Assembly (NCBI RefSeq): GCF_003992115.1
Contig: NZ_RQUX01000007.1
Location: 59,503-123,502 of the forward strand
Direction: 5' to 3'
Source of the DNA: Veillonella ratti
GTDB taxonomy: Bacteria; Bacillota; Negativicutes; Veillonellales; Veillonellaceae
Length of the DNA: 64,000 nucleotides
The notes below the pieces were generated by a model, which worked only from the letters and a program-made list of their open reading frames with translations, was not told where the DNA came from and ran no database searches. Shown in pieces: positions 35,463 to 45,494 of this stretch (positions are counted from its first letter, which is position 1; every line of letters starts with the position of its first letter). A program made the position numbers and the translations under genes.

Positions 35463-38126
35463 TTAGAATTTAAATCTCATACCGGCGTTAATTTCCCAGT
35501 TGAGTTCATAATCGCCGCCGAAACTTTTTGCCACATCAAAGTATAAACTGCTCGATGGATTAAAATCGTAAGCACCGCCCACAGAAACTTCGAACCAAGT
35601 GTCTTTGAAGTCAGAATCAGTAGACTTACCATCTTTGCCACTTTCCTGGAAATGTGTTGTACTATCGCCTTTAAATTCATGCAAAAGACTGCCTTTCACA
35701 TAATAGCGGCTCTTAGCTTGACGCCATTCACCGGCAATTCCCATACGACCAATTAAGCTTGTAACAGCTGATTGATTAACTTGCATGGATTCTCCGGTAG
35801 GAGCTGCTGCTGTAAAACTATCAGATCCTAAACGAGCCCACGTTAGCTCAGCCTGAGGCGTAATAATAGCCGAGCCAAGCTGAATCTTTTTGCCGTATTC
35901 AACGCCAAGACCTAATACATTCGTACTATATTTTCCGCTTACATAATTACGCAAAGCCCCGGATTCAGCGTTATAAGCCGTAAATGAATTTCTCAAATTA
36001 CCGACTTTAGCAATAACATCAAAGTATTGCCCATCCGGTTTAACCGTTGTTGCATACGCAGCCACCGTCAATAATTTAGACTCTCCGGAGCTGCCGTTAG
36101 CATAGTCACCATCGCCGCGGTTATAGCCTACAGCCCCACCTACATGCCAACCATTATCTAGCTTTTTATCAGCCCCCACTTGAACAGCTTTATATTTATT
36201 AGTTACACTCAGCGAATTCTTATTATATTCAGCTTCGCCACCATAAATTCTTGCCCAAATGCCGCTTTCTGTGCCAGTCTGCAAATCACCCAAGCGTTTG
36301 GACAAATTATTAATGTCCGTGCGCCATAAAACTGCGGACGATGCAATTGCGTTACTAGTATTTTTCATAATAGCAGTTTCATAACTACCGTTTTCCACGT
36401 TACCCCCGGGATTACTTGGCTGAGCCGGATTGACTGGTTTCTCAGGTTGTGCCGGTTGTGTCGGATTAGACGGCACGGCCGGTTTATTTGGTTGCTTCGG
36501 CTCTGCCGGCTGTGACGGATTTAACGGTTTATTTGGCTGCTTCGGCTCTGTCGGCTGTGACGGATTAGCCGGTTCTGTCGGTTTATTTGGCTGTTCCGGT
36601 TCATCTATAGCCTTTTCATATTCATAACTACCTTGTCCATTAAAACTATCAAACATAATGTTGCCGGTTTTTAAACTTGCACTAGATGATGTTAAACCTT
36701 CAGCAATAATTACCTCACCCGTTAAATTTCGTTCATCGACTATATAGCCACGATATACTAACTTTTTAGCCAACGAATTTAAAGTTTCACTTACTAAGTT
36801 TTTATCAACAGCTTTATTGGATGACGTATTCAATCCCTGATTATCCGTAATCATCGAGATAACAGAACCGGTTTCTGCATGTTTAACAATCAGATTTCCA
36901 CCTCTAATATTAGTGGGATTATCGCTATCATGCTCATAGAATACACGCATATTACCTTTGTAGGATTCTACGGTAATATCATGCCAATCTTTTTGAAAAA
37001 TATTACCGGCCAGAGCTTTCGTATTACCACCGGCCAGAACTTCCAATTGAGTACCTTTGAACCCTTCTGAAGTTTTACCATAAGCTTCATGATTCCAAGT
37101 AGCATCATTATTGATAAACAACTTAACATTAGGCGTAAACCCTTGCTCTATTTGCTTGTCAGTAAAATTAGTATCAATCACTCCGGTAAAAGAAGATTGC
37201 GCATTACTCAATCCTAATTGCACAATACTCTGTTTAAACTCTTCCGGCCCATAAGTCACAGCACCGTTTAAAGCACCAATATTCCCCTTAACAACGATTG
37301 TATTATTCCCGGCTGCCGTATGATCTTCATTCATATTGGCAAAAATAGAAGCAGATTCCGCTATCAAAGAATAATATTGTGAACTTTCATTGCTCACAAT
37401 AGAGCCACCATTAATAATAACCGTAGCACCATTACCACTAGCCAATATACCATTACCGCTAGATGTGATATCAGTAATTCCTTTTACCTCAATCTGGCCG
37501 CCCCTTTTAATATTGCTGCTGCCAACAGCATATAATCCGGTAGCTCCATGATAGGCAGCACCGCCATAACCATTTATCCCAAGTTCTTCATTCCGGCTTT
37601 TACCATTAGCAATGAAGTCACCATCAAATGTGATTTTAGAATTTCCTGCACTAAAAACACCAAACGCTGGGCCCCCACTCTTTGCATATAAATTGGTATG
37701 ACCATTAACTTCAATCTCAGATTTTTTATCTTTGTCTTCACTCTTCACAAAAAAACCTTCCAGGCTATTGTTTGATTCATTAACTAAATTCAAAGTTTTA
37801 GCGTTTATAACAACAGTTTTGCCGGATGCATTTTTAATTACACCGGAATTTAATTTCCCATCGGTAGCAATCACAACGGTTTCTGCTGAATTTGCCCCTA
37901 CTTCAACGCCCGGAATTGTTATATCAGTCCCATTAAGACGATATTCCGCTATGCCATCTAAAGCCTTTGCATCGCTATATTCTGCATCTTTAGTGACATC
38001 ACCGGTAATCTTACTTTGATACACGGTAGTATCTGCCCCATAAGCTACCATATTAGCCGATAACAATGCCATAGAAATACAACTACTGAGCCATAATATT
38101 TTCTTCTTCTTCTTACTTCCCAACAT
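35463..38126 (-). CDS. Autotransporter (type V secretion) adhesin-like protein
   Basis: An 887-residue surface protein: basic N-terminus then a signal peptide (ISMALLSANMVAYGA), a passenger of beta-helix character rich in Gly/Asn/Val (about 35-500), a proline-rich linker of NPSQPAEPKQPNKP-type repeats (about 510-580), and a C-terminal beta-barrel domain (about 600-887) starting near SGIWARIYGGE and ending GMRFKF. Start at ATG 38126, with GAGGTG six bases upstream; a GTG at 38135 overlaps that site. Host-surface or partner-cell adhesion is typical of the family, but the ligand is unknown. Confidence 0.93.
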   Translation of the reverse strand: MLGSKKKKKILWLSSCISMALLSANMVAYGADTTVYQSKITGDVTKDAEYSDAKALDGIAEYRLNGTDITIPGVEVGANSAETVVIATDGKLNSGVIKNASGKTVVINAKTLNLVNESNNSLEGFFVKSEDKDKKSEIEVNGHTNLYAKSGGPAFGVFSAGNSKITFDGDFIANGKSRNEELGINGYGGAAYHGATGLYAVGSSNIKRGGQIEVKGITDITSSGNGILASGNGATVIINGGSIVSNESSQYYSLIAESASIFANMNEDHTAAGNNTIVVKGNIGALNGAVTYGPEEFKQSIVQLGLSNAQSSFTGVIDTNFTDKQIEQGFTPNVKLFINNDATWNHEAYGKTSEGFKGTQLEVLAGGNTKALAGNIFQKDWHDITVESYKGNMRVFYEHDSDNPTNIRGGNLIVKHAETGSVISMITDNQGLNTSSNKAVDKNLVSETLNSLAKKLVYRGYIVDERNLTGEVIIAEGLTSSSASLKTGNIMFDSFNGQGSYEYEKAIDEPEQPNKPTEPANPSQPTEPKQPNKPLNPSQPAEPKQPNKPAVPSNPTQPAQPEKPVNPAQPSNPGGNVENGSYETAIMKNTSNAIASSAVLWRTDINNLSKRLGDLQTGTESGIWARIYGGEAEYNKNSLSVTNKYKAVQVGADKKLDNGWHVGGAVGYNRGDGDYANGSSGESKLLTVAAYATTVKPDGQYFDVIAKVGNLRNSFTAYNAESGALRNYVSGKYSTNVLGLGVEYGKKIQLGSAIITPQAELTWARLGSDSFTAAAPTGESMQVNQSAVTSLIGRMGIAGEWRQAKSRYYVKGSLLHEFKGDSTTHFQESGKDGKSTDSDFKDTWFEVSVGGAYDFNPSSSLYFDVAKSFGGDYELNWEINAGMRFKF
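36415..36600. repeat. Tandem repeats encoding the proline-rich linker of the autotransporter
   Basis: Repeating units of GGTTTATTTGGCTGCTTCGG and related sequence encode Pro-Ser-Gln-Pro-x-Glu-Pro-Lys-Gln-Pro-Asn-Lys-Pro units. Two units of about 54 bases are nearly identical and the others are degenerate. Copy number is a likely site of strain-to-strain variation. Confidence 0.7.
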
Positions 38127-38588
38127 AAAATCCACCTCATACCTTCACAACTTTTTTAATAACTCCCTATTCCCCCCATAAATAGAAACAATATAGCTCT
38201 CTCTAATTTTAATAAAATATTCATTAAGAACGAACATTTAGATTTATTTTATTCTGTAATTATTATTCATGTCAATCAATTAGCATATTCTAATTCGTTA
38301 TTAGTTAATAATTTCCAACTATTTTATATTCATTTATTTTTGTAATATATGGTTAACAATACATTCTCTAATTAATAAATAACAAACTAAAAAATACTTA
38401 TTTTACAGCATTTTTACAATGTAAAGTATTTAATAAATTACCTGTAATAAATTTTCTATTATACATATCTTTAATTTCTATAATAATTTTTTAAATATTT
38501 GTTATTCCTACCATATTAGTTGCTTATAAAACCATAAGAAAATCAGCTATATAGATTATTTTGAATATTATTCCTATTTTCACGCAAA
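38127..38588. other. AT-rich region upstream of the autotransporter
   Basis: About 460 bases of very AT-rich sequence with no open frame bearing a ribosome site. It should contain the autotransporter promoter and perhaps binding sites for nucleoid proteins. I see no recognisable RNA or repeat array. Confidence 0.5.
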
Positions 38589-38622
38589 AAAAAAGACGAT
38601 AGAAATTCTATCATCCTTTTAA
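38589..38622 (-). terminator. Terminator of the luciferase-like monooxygenase gene
   Basis: GATGATAGA/TCTATCGTC hairpin (plus 38594-38614); nine T follow on the minus strand. It lies about 130 bases past the stop. Confidence 0.75.
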
Positions 38623-38750
38623 TAAAGAAAAATATTAAATTAATATTAACAAATTAAATTTATAAGTAGCGAATTATAAACGCGAGATATATAAAATTTC
38701 CTCTAATATAATAACAACATATATCCGTTATATAATCACCTAATATATTA

Positions 38751-39836
38751 CTATACGGTTTTGACTACATCAGCCAATAATTTATATGAATAGGCTTGTG
38801 CGCTCTGATCGTAAATTAAGCTCTGAGCCATAATCTCTTCAAAAGTTACCCGCTTTTGCAAGTCCTGCAACTGTTTCGCTGCCGAAGCCGGACTACCTAT
38901 CAAGGAAACGGACGTCATCTGTCTAACTACAGCTTGTTCCCGGAAAGCGATGTCCTCCGCTTTAAAAGGAATAGGGCCAAAATGCGGTGCTCGTTTGGCT
39001 GCCACATAATTATCCCAAAGTTCAGCTTCTGATTCCACCGGTGGCTGCAAACCTTGATTATTGCCGGTAACAATATCAATAAAACGCTGCGTCTGCGTCG
39101 TCGCTAAGTGTTTAGCTTCTTCGTCGGTATCAGCCAATACGACATTCATGCCCAAGATAACATATGGTTTTGACAACACTTTAGACGGTTTAAAACGTTC
39201 CCGATAAATCGCTACCGCTTCTTCCATCATGGCCGGTGCAAAATGAGCAGCAAAGGAATACGGCAAGCCCAATTCAGACGCCAAATACGCACTGTCCGTA
39301 CTGGAACCTAATATATAGAACGGCACCTGAAGCCCCGCTGCCGGATAAGCATGAACACCATTCGTATCATCAAAATAGCCTTTTAACTCTCGCAACTCTT
39401 CAGCAAAATCAGTATACAGATTGTTTGTACGGCGAAGCGCACGTGCTGTTACCTGATCCGTACCGGGCGCTCGGCCTAAGCCCAAATCTAAACGATTCGG
39501 ATATAAAGTCTCTAAAGTACCATATTGTTCTGCCACCAAGTACGGACTCTGATTCGGTAACATGACACCGCCTGAACCGACACGAATTGTTTTAGTATTC
39601 GCCAAAGTATGTTGAATCAAAAGTTGCGTAGCACTACTCCCCAAAGATTTCATATTGTGATGCTCGGCGATCCAATACCGCTCATAACCATAACTCTCCA
39701 CCGCTTGGGCCAAAGCAATCATATCTTTATAGGCATCAAAATATGTCTGACCGGCTCGCAATGGAACCAAATTTAACATGGACACCTTTAGACTTGCCGG
39801 TGCATTCTTTATATCTTGCTTATTATCTTCCTTCAT
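38751..39836 (-). CDS. LLM-class flavin-dependent oxidoreductase
   Basis: Luciferase-like TIM-barrel monooxygenase of 361 residues. Typical segments include LNLVPLRAG near the start, YGYERYWIAEHHNM (49-62), IRVGSGGVMLPNQSP, LYPNRLDLGLGRAPGTD and a C-terminal LIGSPASAAKQLQDL, as in the YhbW/MsnO8-like group. AAGGAG lies 8 bases upstream of the ATG. Monocistronic. Substrate unknown; an FMN or F420 preference cannot be read from sequence. Confidence 0.92.
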   Translation of the reverse strand: MKEDNKQDIKNAPASLKVSMLNLVPLRAGQTYFDAYKDMIALAQAVESYGYERYWIAEHHNMKSLGSSATQLLIQHTLANTKTIRVGSGGVMLPNQSPYLVAEQYGTLETLYPNRLDLGLGRAPGTDQVTARALRRTNNLYTDFAEELRELKGYFDDTNGVHAYPAAGLQVPFYILGSSTDSAYLASELGLPYSFAAHFAPAMMEEAVAIYRERFKPSKVLSKPYVILGMNVVLADTDEEAKHLATTQTQRFIDIVTGNNQGLQPPVESEAELWDNYVAAKRAPHFGPIPFKAEDIAFREQAVVRQMTSVSLIGSPASAAKQLQDLQKRVTFEEIMAQSLIYDQSAQAYSYKLLADVVKTV

Positions 39837-40059
39837 ATATATCTCTCCTTATACTCGATTATTTTCAAGAGTGACTGCTTTATCGTATGAAGCTAATTAC
39901 TCTGCAATATTTATTAAATCTACATTTCGTGATATGAGTATATATCCTAGAGTTATTATATGATTTATCCTATTCGATGTCAACGATATATTTAAATATT
40001 TCTATGAATTTAATTATTATAACTCAATAATCCTCCATCGGCGCGGATTTATTTATCCG

Positions 40060-40989
40060 TTACATAAGATTAGACAACGACCTCATAATAAGATCTACAT
40101 CCTGGTTTTCCAGCTCTTGGATAATATGAAGATATGTCTTCTGTGTCGTAGTCATACTGGCATGACCAAGTCGCCTGGCCACACTGGCAATAGAAACTCC
40201 GGCAAATAGTAAAATCGATGCATGCGTATGACGCAGGCCATGAACCGAAATTACAGGGATATCAAGTTTCCTGCAGCACCGCTCCAGCATATCATTCACA
40301 GTCGAGTTATATATCTTTTCCTTTTTAATGAAAATCGGTTTATCCTGCGGCAAATCTTTAACAAGAAAAGCAAATTGCATAATAACCTGCCAGTCTATTT
40401 GAATTTTGCGGACTGACGACTTATTCTTTGTCGGTGAAAACCCACCGCCATTTTTGTAATCCCATGTTTTACTCACAGAAAGCGTCTGATGAGCGAAATC
40501 AAAATCTGCCGGCGTAATGGCCAATGCTTCTGAAAAACGCATACCCGTCTTAGCTACCAACAGAATGAACCAATCCCAATTCACTTCATCTCCTAAATTC
40601 AGGCTTTTCAGCAATGTGTGAAGCTCAAACTGATTCAAATATTTTGTTTTCTTCGGGGCTTGTGCCTTCCCTTTAATAATAACCTTACGGGTCGGATCGC
40701 GTGGAATCAGGCCTTCATCAACCGCATCAAGAATGGCTCCTTTCAGCTGATGATGAAAGTCCATCGTCGTCTGCCGCTCATGCTCCTTAGCATACTCATT
40801 AATGATTTGCTGATACGAAACCCGCGTTACATCACAAAGTCTCAATCCCGGAGCCAGTCGTTCCAGCCAAGCAAGGCTCATATGATACTTCGAAAGTGTC
40901 ACATTGCGAATAGCGCCTTCCTTATACACCGAAACCCAGTTACGATAATAATCTGTCAAATAATCCGTTGCTTTATTTATAATCGACAT
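40060..40989 (-). CDS. Tyrosine recombinase (integrase family)
   Basis: Site-specific recombinase of 309 residues. N-terminal SAM-like DNA-binding domain (to about 105), catalytic domain with Arg I in KTGMRFSEAL, HxxR in VHGLRHTHAS, LGHASMTTTQKTYLH with the nucleophile tyrosine near the end. Start at 40989 with GGAGG five bases upstream. It is the last gene of the hsd operon, 113 bases after hsdR. Recombinases at this position shuffle hsdS domains in streptococci and others, but it might also be the integrase of a small island. Confidence 0.9.
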   Translation of the reverse strand: MSIINKATDYLTDYYRNWVSVYKEGAIRNVTLSKYHMSLAWLERLAPGLRLCDVTRVSYQQIINEYAKEHERQTTMDFHHQLKGAILDAVDEGLIPRDPTRKVIIKGKAQAPKKTKYLNQFELHTLLKSLNLGDEVNWDWFILLVAKTGMRFSEALAITPADFDFAHQTLSVSKTWDYKNGGGFSPTKNKSSVRKIQIDWQVIMQFAFLVKDLPQDKPIFIKKEKIYNSTVNDMLERCCRKLDIPVISVHGLRHTHASILLFAGVSIASVARRLGHASMTTTQKTYLHIIQELENQDVDLIMRSLSNLM

Positions 40990-41102
40990 AAGTGCCTCCT
41001 TCCTACGCCGATGAAGGATTGGAGGCACTCATTTTGTACGATTTTAATTGTCTTTTACTTTCAGTACCTGTTGCTACTGCGGTTTTGCTTGTTCGTGTCG
41101 TT

Positions 41103-44100
41103 TTAATTCTTACTTGCTTCGTTCTTCTGCTCCTCGTCATCCGGATCTTGAATATCAAAGCCGCCTTCCAGAACAAATTTTGTAAGGAGCTCATCTACAC
41201 GATTATTCACGCGGAATGGTGGTAACTTTTTCTTATCTACTTTTGTAAAGTAGTCTTGCGCTTTTTCTCTGACTACCGTTGCTTTCAGGGCGTCAAAACG
41301 GCCATATTCATTCAAATTATCCTTTGTTACATGGGCATCCATCAAATTAGTCAAAAGCCCTTCATCAACACCAAGATAGGTTGACACTTTTTTATTTTGC
41401 TGGCTCTTTGCGTTGGCAATATATTCAACAATATAATCTCTAAATGTCTTTCCCTCGACAATCTTCACATCACCGGTCTGTACATCATGGAGAAAAATAT
41501 TAGCATATTTTTGCTCTTCTTGTGTTAAAAATGCGAAGGATTTATGAAGGTCGGTCAATGTTTCCTCAACCGTAGCCGGATCGGCGTCCGGATCTTCCAG
41601 CTGTTTGCGCCATTTTTCAAAACGAGAATTCATGTAGTCATTATCGATAACACCGGTATTCTGCTCTGTAAGATATGGGTCAATCGGGAACGTCGGATCC
41701 TCTGGGCCGTTTGGAAGATTATCATTGATTCCGCCATTCTTCGGGCGCAATTCTTTATACCGCTGATCAAGAATCAGATAATCATCTTCCGTTGGCAACA
41801 ACTGAATCATTTCTTCTTCGCTCGTATCTTCCACATCAATCAACGAAGAATATTCCGTTTTATCCCACGTAAAGCCTTGAATCCTGGCTGCTTGAAGATA
41901 CGTTGAAAACTCACGGAACAATTTAGCAAACTTTGCCTTGGACGGTGTATCTTCCGGCAATGTATCCATATCCGGCACGCCGGCGCTTTTAAAAATATTC
42001 TTCATTTCAGCAAACGTAGCATTCATATGGCGTATGTTATCCGGCAAATGGTCGGCGAATAAGCCTTGCGGCCGGTCACCGGAGTAAAGCTGTACAGCCT
42101 CCTCAATATTACGCTTCATCGTATGCGGCATGCGATAATAACGAATCGAGCCGAATGGTTTTTCATTAATGTTAAAAAGACGGTTCGTTCTCGAAAAAGC
42201 CTGAATTAAGTTCTGATACACCAGCATTTTGTCCAAATAGAGCACGTTAATCCACTTAGAATCAAAGCCGGTGAGCATCTGATTTACAACGATTAAGAGG
42301 TCCAACTGCTTTTCAGGTTTTACCCATTTATATGGAGTTTTATGAGCCAATCGAGCCGACACATCTTTTTTAAACTTGGCATAACCGCCGATATCAAAGC
42401 TTTGCTCGAAAATAGCATTATAATCCTCAAGCATAACCTTAAGTCCATCTTCTTTGAACAGTGAGCGGTCGCCACCTTTATTATCAATAGTCGGGTCAAA
42501 AAGCCCGGTTACCTTCAACTGTGGGTAGCGTTCTCTAAATTTAAAGTAATAACGAACCGCTTCCGGAATGCTGCCGGTGGCAAAAATCCCATGGAATTGG
42601 TGATTACGCGAAAGAACACGCCAGTTTTTAGCAATATCATCAACTACAGCCCATTGATAATCATCCGTTTGCCAAGCTTCTTGCTCTACATAATCTTCAA
42701 TGCCTCGTACGTAAGAGCCGTCATCTTGGCGTTTACCTGCCATAGGCACTTCGTTGGACGACATAAAACGATAATATTTTTTGCTCATCGTCGGATCTTC
42801 TAAGGCCTCTTCAATCGATGTCGCCCCCGATTCCTTAAGTGCCACTTTTTCACGTAAATCTTTATCCTTATACACCATTACCATGGTCGGGTCAAAGCCA
42901 AGCACGTTCTTATCGCGAATACCGTCAGCAATGCTGTACCGATGAAGTTCATCGCCGAAAATATCCGCTGTTGTAGTCATGACTTGTTCGTTTTCATTAA
43001 AAACCGGCGTTCCCGTAAAGCCAAAAAATAAAGCATTCGGGAAGGTGGCCTTAATCGTAGCCAACATCTCGCCAAACGTCGAACGATGACATTCGTCAAT
43101 AATAAACACAAGGCGCTTAGACTGCATTAACTCCAAATCCTTAGCCCGCATTTTACTCGCTGCATCTTCCTTAATATTGCTCATTTTTTGAATCGACGAC
43201 ACAATTAAGGTATCTTTCGGATTTATGCTTTTTAACTTACTGATTAAGGTAATCGTATCTTCCGTTTCCTGCACATCATCTACATTATCCGCAAAGGCCC
43301 TGTATTCCTTAAGGGACTGCGTACCAAGGTCAATTCTATCCATAAGGAATATAACCTTATCCGCATCTTTAGAATTGGCAATGAGCTGCGCCGATTTAAA
43401 AGACGTCATAGTCTTACCGGAACCCGTAGTATGCCAAATATAGCCCCCACGCTGATTTCCTTCGTGCCAATCATTTTTGGACACACGGTCAGAAATCTTG
43501 TTGGATGCATAATACTGATAGCTGCGCATTACTTTCAATACACCATCAGAATCATCTGCTACCGTGTAAAAACCAACCAGCTGATGCGCCATTGGAATAG
43601 ATAATAAACGTTCTGCCACAATCTTCCAGTCATTTATCGGATCATTGTTCAAATCCGCCCAATGGAAGTAAAAATCTGGATTGAACTTTCCATCAGGCCC
43701 CGGATTGGCAAAATACAAAGCTTCCGTCGGATTCATGGCTACAAAGATTTGAATCAGTGAAAAAATTCCTGAAAAAAGCCCTTCATGTGAGTATTTCTGA
43801 ATCTGATTTGCCGCTTCAATGACAGGGACACCAGACTTCTTTAACTCAATATGAAATACCGGCATACCATTGATGAGGAGCATCAAATCACCGCGTCTAT
43901 CCTGCAACACTTTTTCGCGACGGGCAAAACGAGGTTGCTGCACAATCTGATAGCGACTTTGCCCCGCTGCAATTTCCATGCGGTCATAAATCTTTAAACT
44001 TACTTCTTTGCCGTAATGCAATGTATCGTCAGGATTCTTACGAATTATGGACACAGTTTTACCATTAATAAAACCATTTAACTTCAAAGGAGTGCGAAGT

Positions 44101-44318
44101 CGACGGATTTGTTCTAACAAGTCTTCCATTTCTTCCGGAATCAGCGGATAATCTCCCAGACGATCAATATCTCTGTTATTTTCAAAAAGAATATTTGCCC
44201 AATTTTGAAGCAAGTCTTTTTCCGTCGGATTCTTGATAACGTCCTTTTCCCAGCCATAACGCTGCAATGCAGTTATTAAGGCCGCTTCAAAATCTGATTC
44301 TTTGTTAAAATCATCCAT
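41103..44318 (-). CDS. hsdR: Type I restriction enzyme, R subunit
   Basis: ATP-dependent translocase and endonuclease of 1071 residues. N-terminal nuclease domain with GDLMLLINGMPVFHIELKK (PD-ExK type, about 140-160), helicase Walker A HTTGSGKTMTS, Walker B FIIDECHRS, GFTGTPVF and later superfamily 2 motifs, then a C-terminal helical domain. Start at 44318, where AAGGAG lies 7 bases upstream; it overlaps the end of the hsdS frame by 43 bases. Full length, so the R subunit looks functional. Confidence 0.95.
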   Translation of the reverse strand: MDDFNKESDFEAALITALQRYGWEKDVIKNPTEKDLLQNWANILFENNRDIDRLGDYPLIPEEMEDLLEQIRRLRTPLKLNGFINGKTVSIIRKNPDDTLHYGKEVSLKIYDRMEIAAGQSRYQIVQQPRFARREKVLQDRRGDLMLLINGMPVFHIELKKSGVPVIEAANQIQKYSHEGLFSGIFSLIQIFVAMNPTEALYFANPGPDGKFNPDFYFHWADLNNDPINDWKIVAERLLSIPMAHQLVGFYTVADDSDGVLKVMRSYQYYASNKISDRVSKNDWHEGNQRGGYIWHTTGSGKTMTSFKSAQLIANSKDADKVIFLMDRIDLGTQSLKEYRAFADNVDDVQETEDTITLISKLKSINPKDTLIVSSIQKMSNIKEDAASKMRAKDLELMQSKRLVFIIDECHRSTFGEMLATIKATFPNALFFGFTGTPVFNENEQVMTTTADIFGDELHRYSIADGIRDKNVLGFDPTMVMVYKDKDLREKVALKESGATSIEEALEDPTMSKKYYRFMSSNEVPMAGKRQDDGSYVRGIEDYVEQEAWQTDDYQWAVVDDIAKNWRVLSRNHQFHGIFATGSIPEAVRYYFKFRERYPQLKVTGLFDPTIDNKGGDRSLFKEDGLKVMLEDYNAIFEQSFDIGGYAKFKKDVSARLAHKTPYKWVKPEKQLDLLIVVNQMLTGFDSKWINVLYLDKMLVYQNLIQAFSRTNRLFNINEKPFGSIRYYRMPHTMKRNIEEAVQLYSGDRPQGLFADHLPDNIRHMNATFAEMKNIFKSAGVPDMDTLPEDTPSKAKFAKLFREFSTYLQAARIQGFTWDKTEYSSLIDVEDTSEEEMIQLLPTEDDYLILDQRYKELRPKNGGINDNLPNGPEDPTFPIDPYLTEQNTGVIDNDYMNSRFEKWRKQLEDPDADPATVEETLTDLHKSFAFLTQEEQKYANIFLHDVQTGDVKIVEGKTFRDYIVEYIANAKSQQNKKVSTYLGVDEGLLTNLMDAHVTKDNLNEYGRFDALKATVVREKAQDYFTKVDKKKLPPFRVNNRVDELLTKFVLEGGFDIQDPDDEEQKNEASKN

Positions 44319-44887
44319 AACTTTACTCCTTTTTCTATTAATTTCCATGAATTTTGCTGTCGTTGATGAAGGGTGATGAGTTGATCTAGTTGTTTAAAAT
44401 AGGCTCCAATCTTTTTCTGCTCTTCTAAACTAGCAATAGGAACTTCAATTTCCATTACTCTATTTTTTGAAATATTATATCTTGAAATTCCTTGTGCAAG
44501 GATTATCAGTCTTTTTCTCACAGAATATGATCGCAACATATATGCCATATAATATGGTTCAAGTTTTATCTCGGGTCTGTAACCAAAGCAAAAACTATTA
44601 AGATAGACATTATCACTATCTCCAAGCCATACCGATGACATTCCAACCTCATCTGGAGTTTCTGATGAAGTCGTAAAAAGTATATCACCATATTGAACTT
44701 TATTTTGTTTATTATCAATTTCTATAGGTTCAGTCATCTGAAAATCAGCAACAGGTTGAGAAAATACATTCATGTAAGTTACAAATTGTGCACTACCATG
44801 TCCAAAATCTTCTTTTGATTTACCGGCTAATCCTGAAAATATTGATCCCATATTTCCTAACTTACGCTGTTCCCAAACTATCGACAA
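44276..44887 (-). CDS. hsdS: Type I specificity subunit, second half (one target-recognition domain)
   Basis: A 203-residue frame with one target-recognition domain, from VWEQRKLGNMG to ITLHQRQQNSWKL. It continues in the same frame as the first half, separated only by TAA at 44894-44896. Its candidate TTG start (44887) has no ribosome site, so separate expression would rely on reinitiation. The C-terminus is abnormal: instead of the usual helix end it runs through the ribosome site and start of hsdR. It is best read as the 3' part of a broken hsdS. Confidence 0.8.
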   Translation of the reverse strand: MSIVWEQRKLGNMGSIFSGLAGKSKEDFGHGSAQFVTYMNVFSQPVADFQMTEPIEIDNKQNKVQYGDILFTTSSETPDEVGMSSVWLGDSDNVYLNSFCFGYRPEIKLEPYYMAYMLRSYSVRKRLIILAQGISRYNISKNRVMEIEVPIASLEEQKKIGAYFKQLDQLITLHQRQQNSWKLIEKGVKLWMILTKNQILKRP

Positions 44888-45441
44888 TAAAATTTAGTTT
44901 ACCATTTTTAAACTTTTTGCCTTACGTTGATGAAGGGTGATGAGGCGATTAACATTCTTAAAAAAATTCCCTATCCTTTGCTGCTCATCTACTGAAGATA
45001 AAGGTATAAGCACTTTTTTAAAATCTTTTAAGTTATAATTTGAACGGCCATCTCCTGTAGCCATTGATATTGCAAAATTCTTATGCTGCGCTGTATTAAA
45101 ATAAGTAGATAAATAATTCGAGTCTAAAAGCACCTGATTAGGCCTCGTATTAATTGTTGCAAAACCTATGGCTCCTGTTTCTTTTTCTGTAACAACTGCC
45201 GATGTACCAATATCTCCAGTATGTACAGTTACAACATCCCCTACACACAATTTTCGATCCGAATTTTGTGCAGAAAAAGTTTCTTCTAAAAATATAGGAA
45301 CATCAGAGAAAAGAAACCTATTCTCTTTAATATCAGAGTTTCTTATTAATAAAGTTCCTTTATTTCGATAATTTTTAGTCATGGTAGTAACTAAACCAAT
45401 AAAGATTTCAGCCACATCCGTAATCTTACGCTGTTCCCAAT
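44361..45441. repeat. Direct repeats bordering the two hsdS recognition domains
   Basis: A 16-base block (CTTACGCTGTTCCCAA on the plus strand) occurs at 44861-44876 and 45426-45441, coding WEQRK at the N-terminal border. A 20-base block lies at 44361-44380 and 44925-44944, coding the LHQR border. Both pairs are direct and about 565 bases apart, so recombination would delete or duplicate one recognition domain. Confidence 0.8.
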
Positions 45442-45490
45442 CATCACTGAAGCCTTTGAACCTAATCCTCGGGGTTTTTCTTTTTTCCAT
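44894..45490 (-). CDS. hsdS: Type I specificity subunit, first half (one target-recognition domain)
   Basis: A 198-residue protein with one target-recognition domain, bounded by RIRFKGFSDDWEQRK at the N-terminus and LITLHQRKAKSLKMVN at the end. Complete HsdS proteins carry two such domains and have about 400 residues. Half-subunits can work as dimers in some systems. The start ATG at 45490 has a G-run 8 bases upstream and lies next to the hsdM stop. Two direct repeats shared with the second half mark the domain borders, see 44361-45441. Confidence 0.85.
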   Translation of the reverse strand: MEKRKTPRIRFKGFSDDWEQRKITDVAEIFIGLVTTMTKNYRNKGTLLIRNSDIKENRFLFSDVPIFLEETFSAQNSDRKLCVGDVVTVHTGDIGTSAVVTEKETGAIGFATINTRPNQVLLDSNYLSTYFNTAQHKNFAISMATGDGRSNYNLKDFKKVLIPLSSVDEQQRIGNFFKNVNRLITLHQRKAKSLKMVN

Positions 45491-45494
45491 CACA

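Noticed and set aside
44276..45490. An invertible hsdS switch
   Set aside because: The repeats found are direct, not inverted, and there is no second opposing hsdS in the window; shuffling could still occur by deletion or with distant copies.
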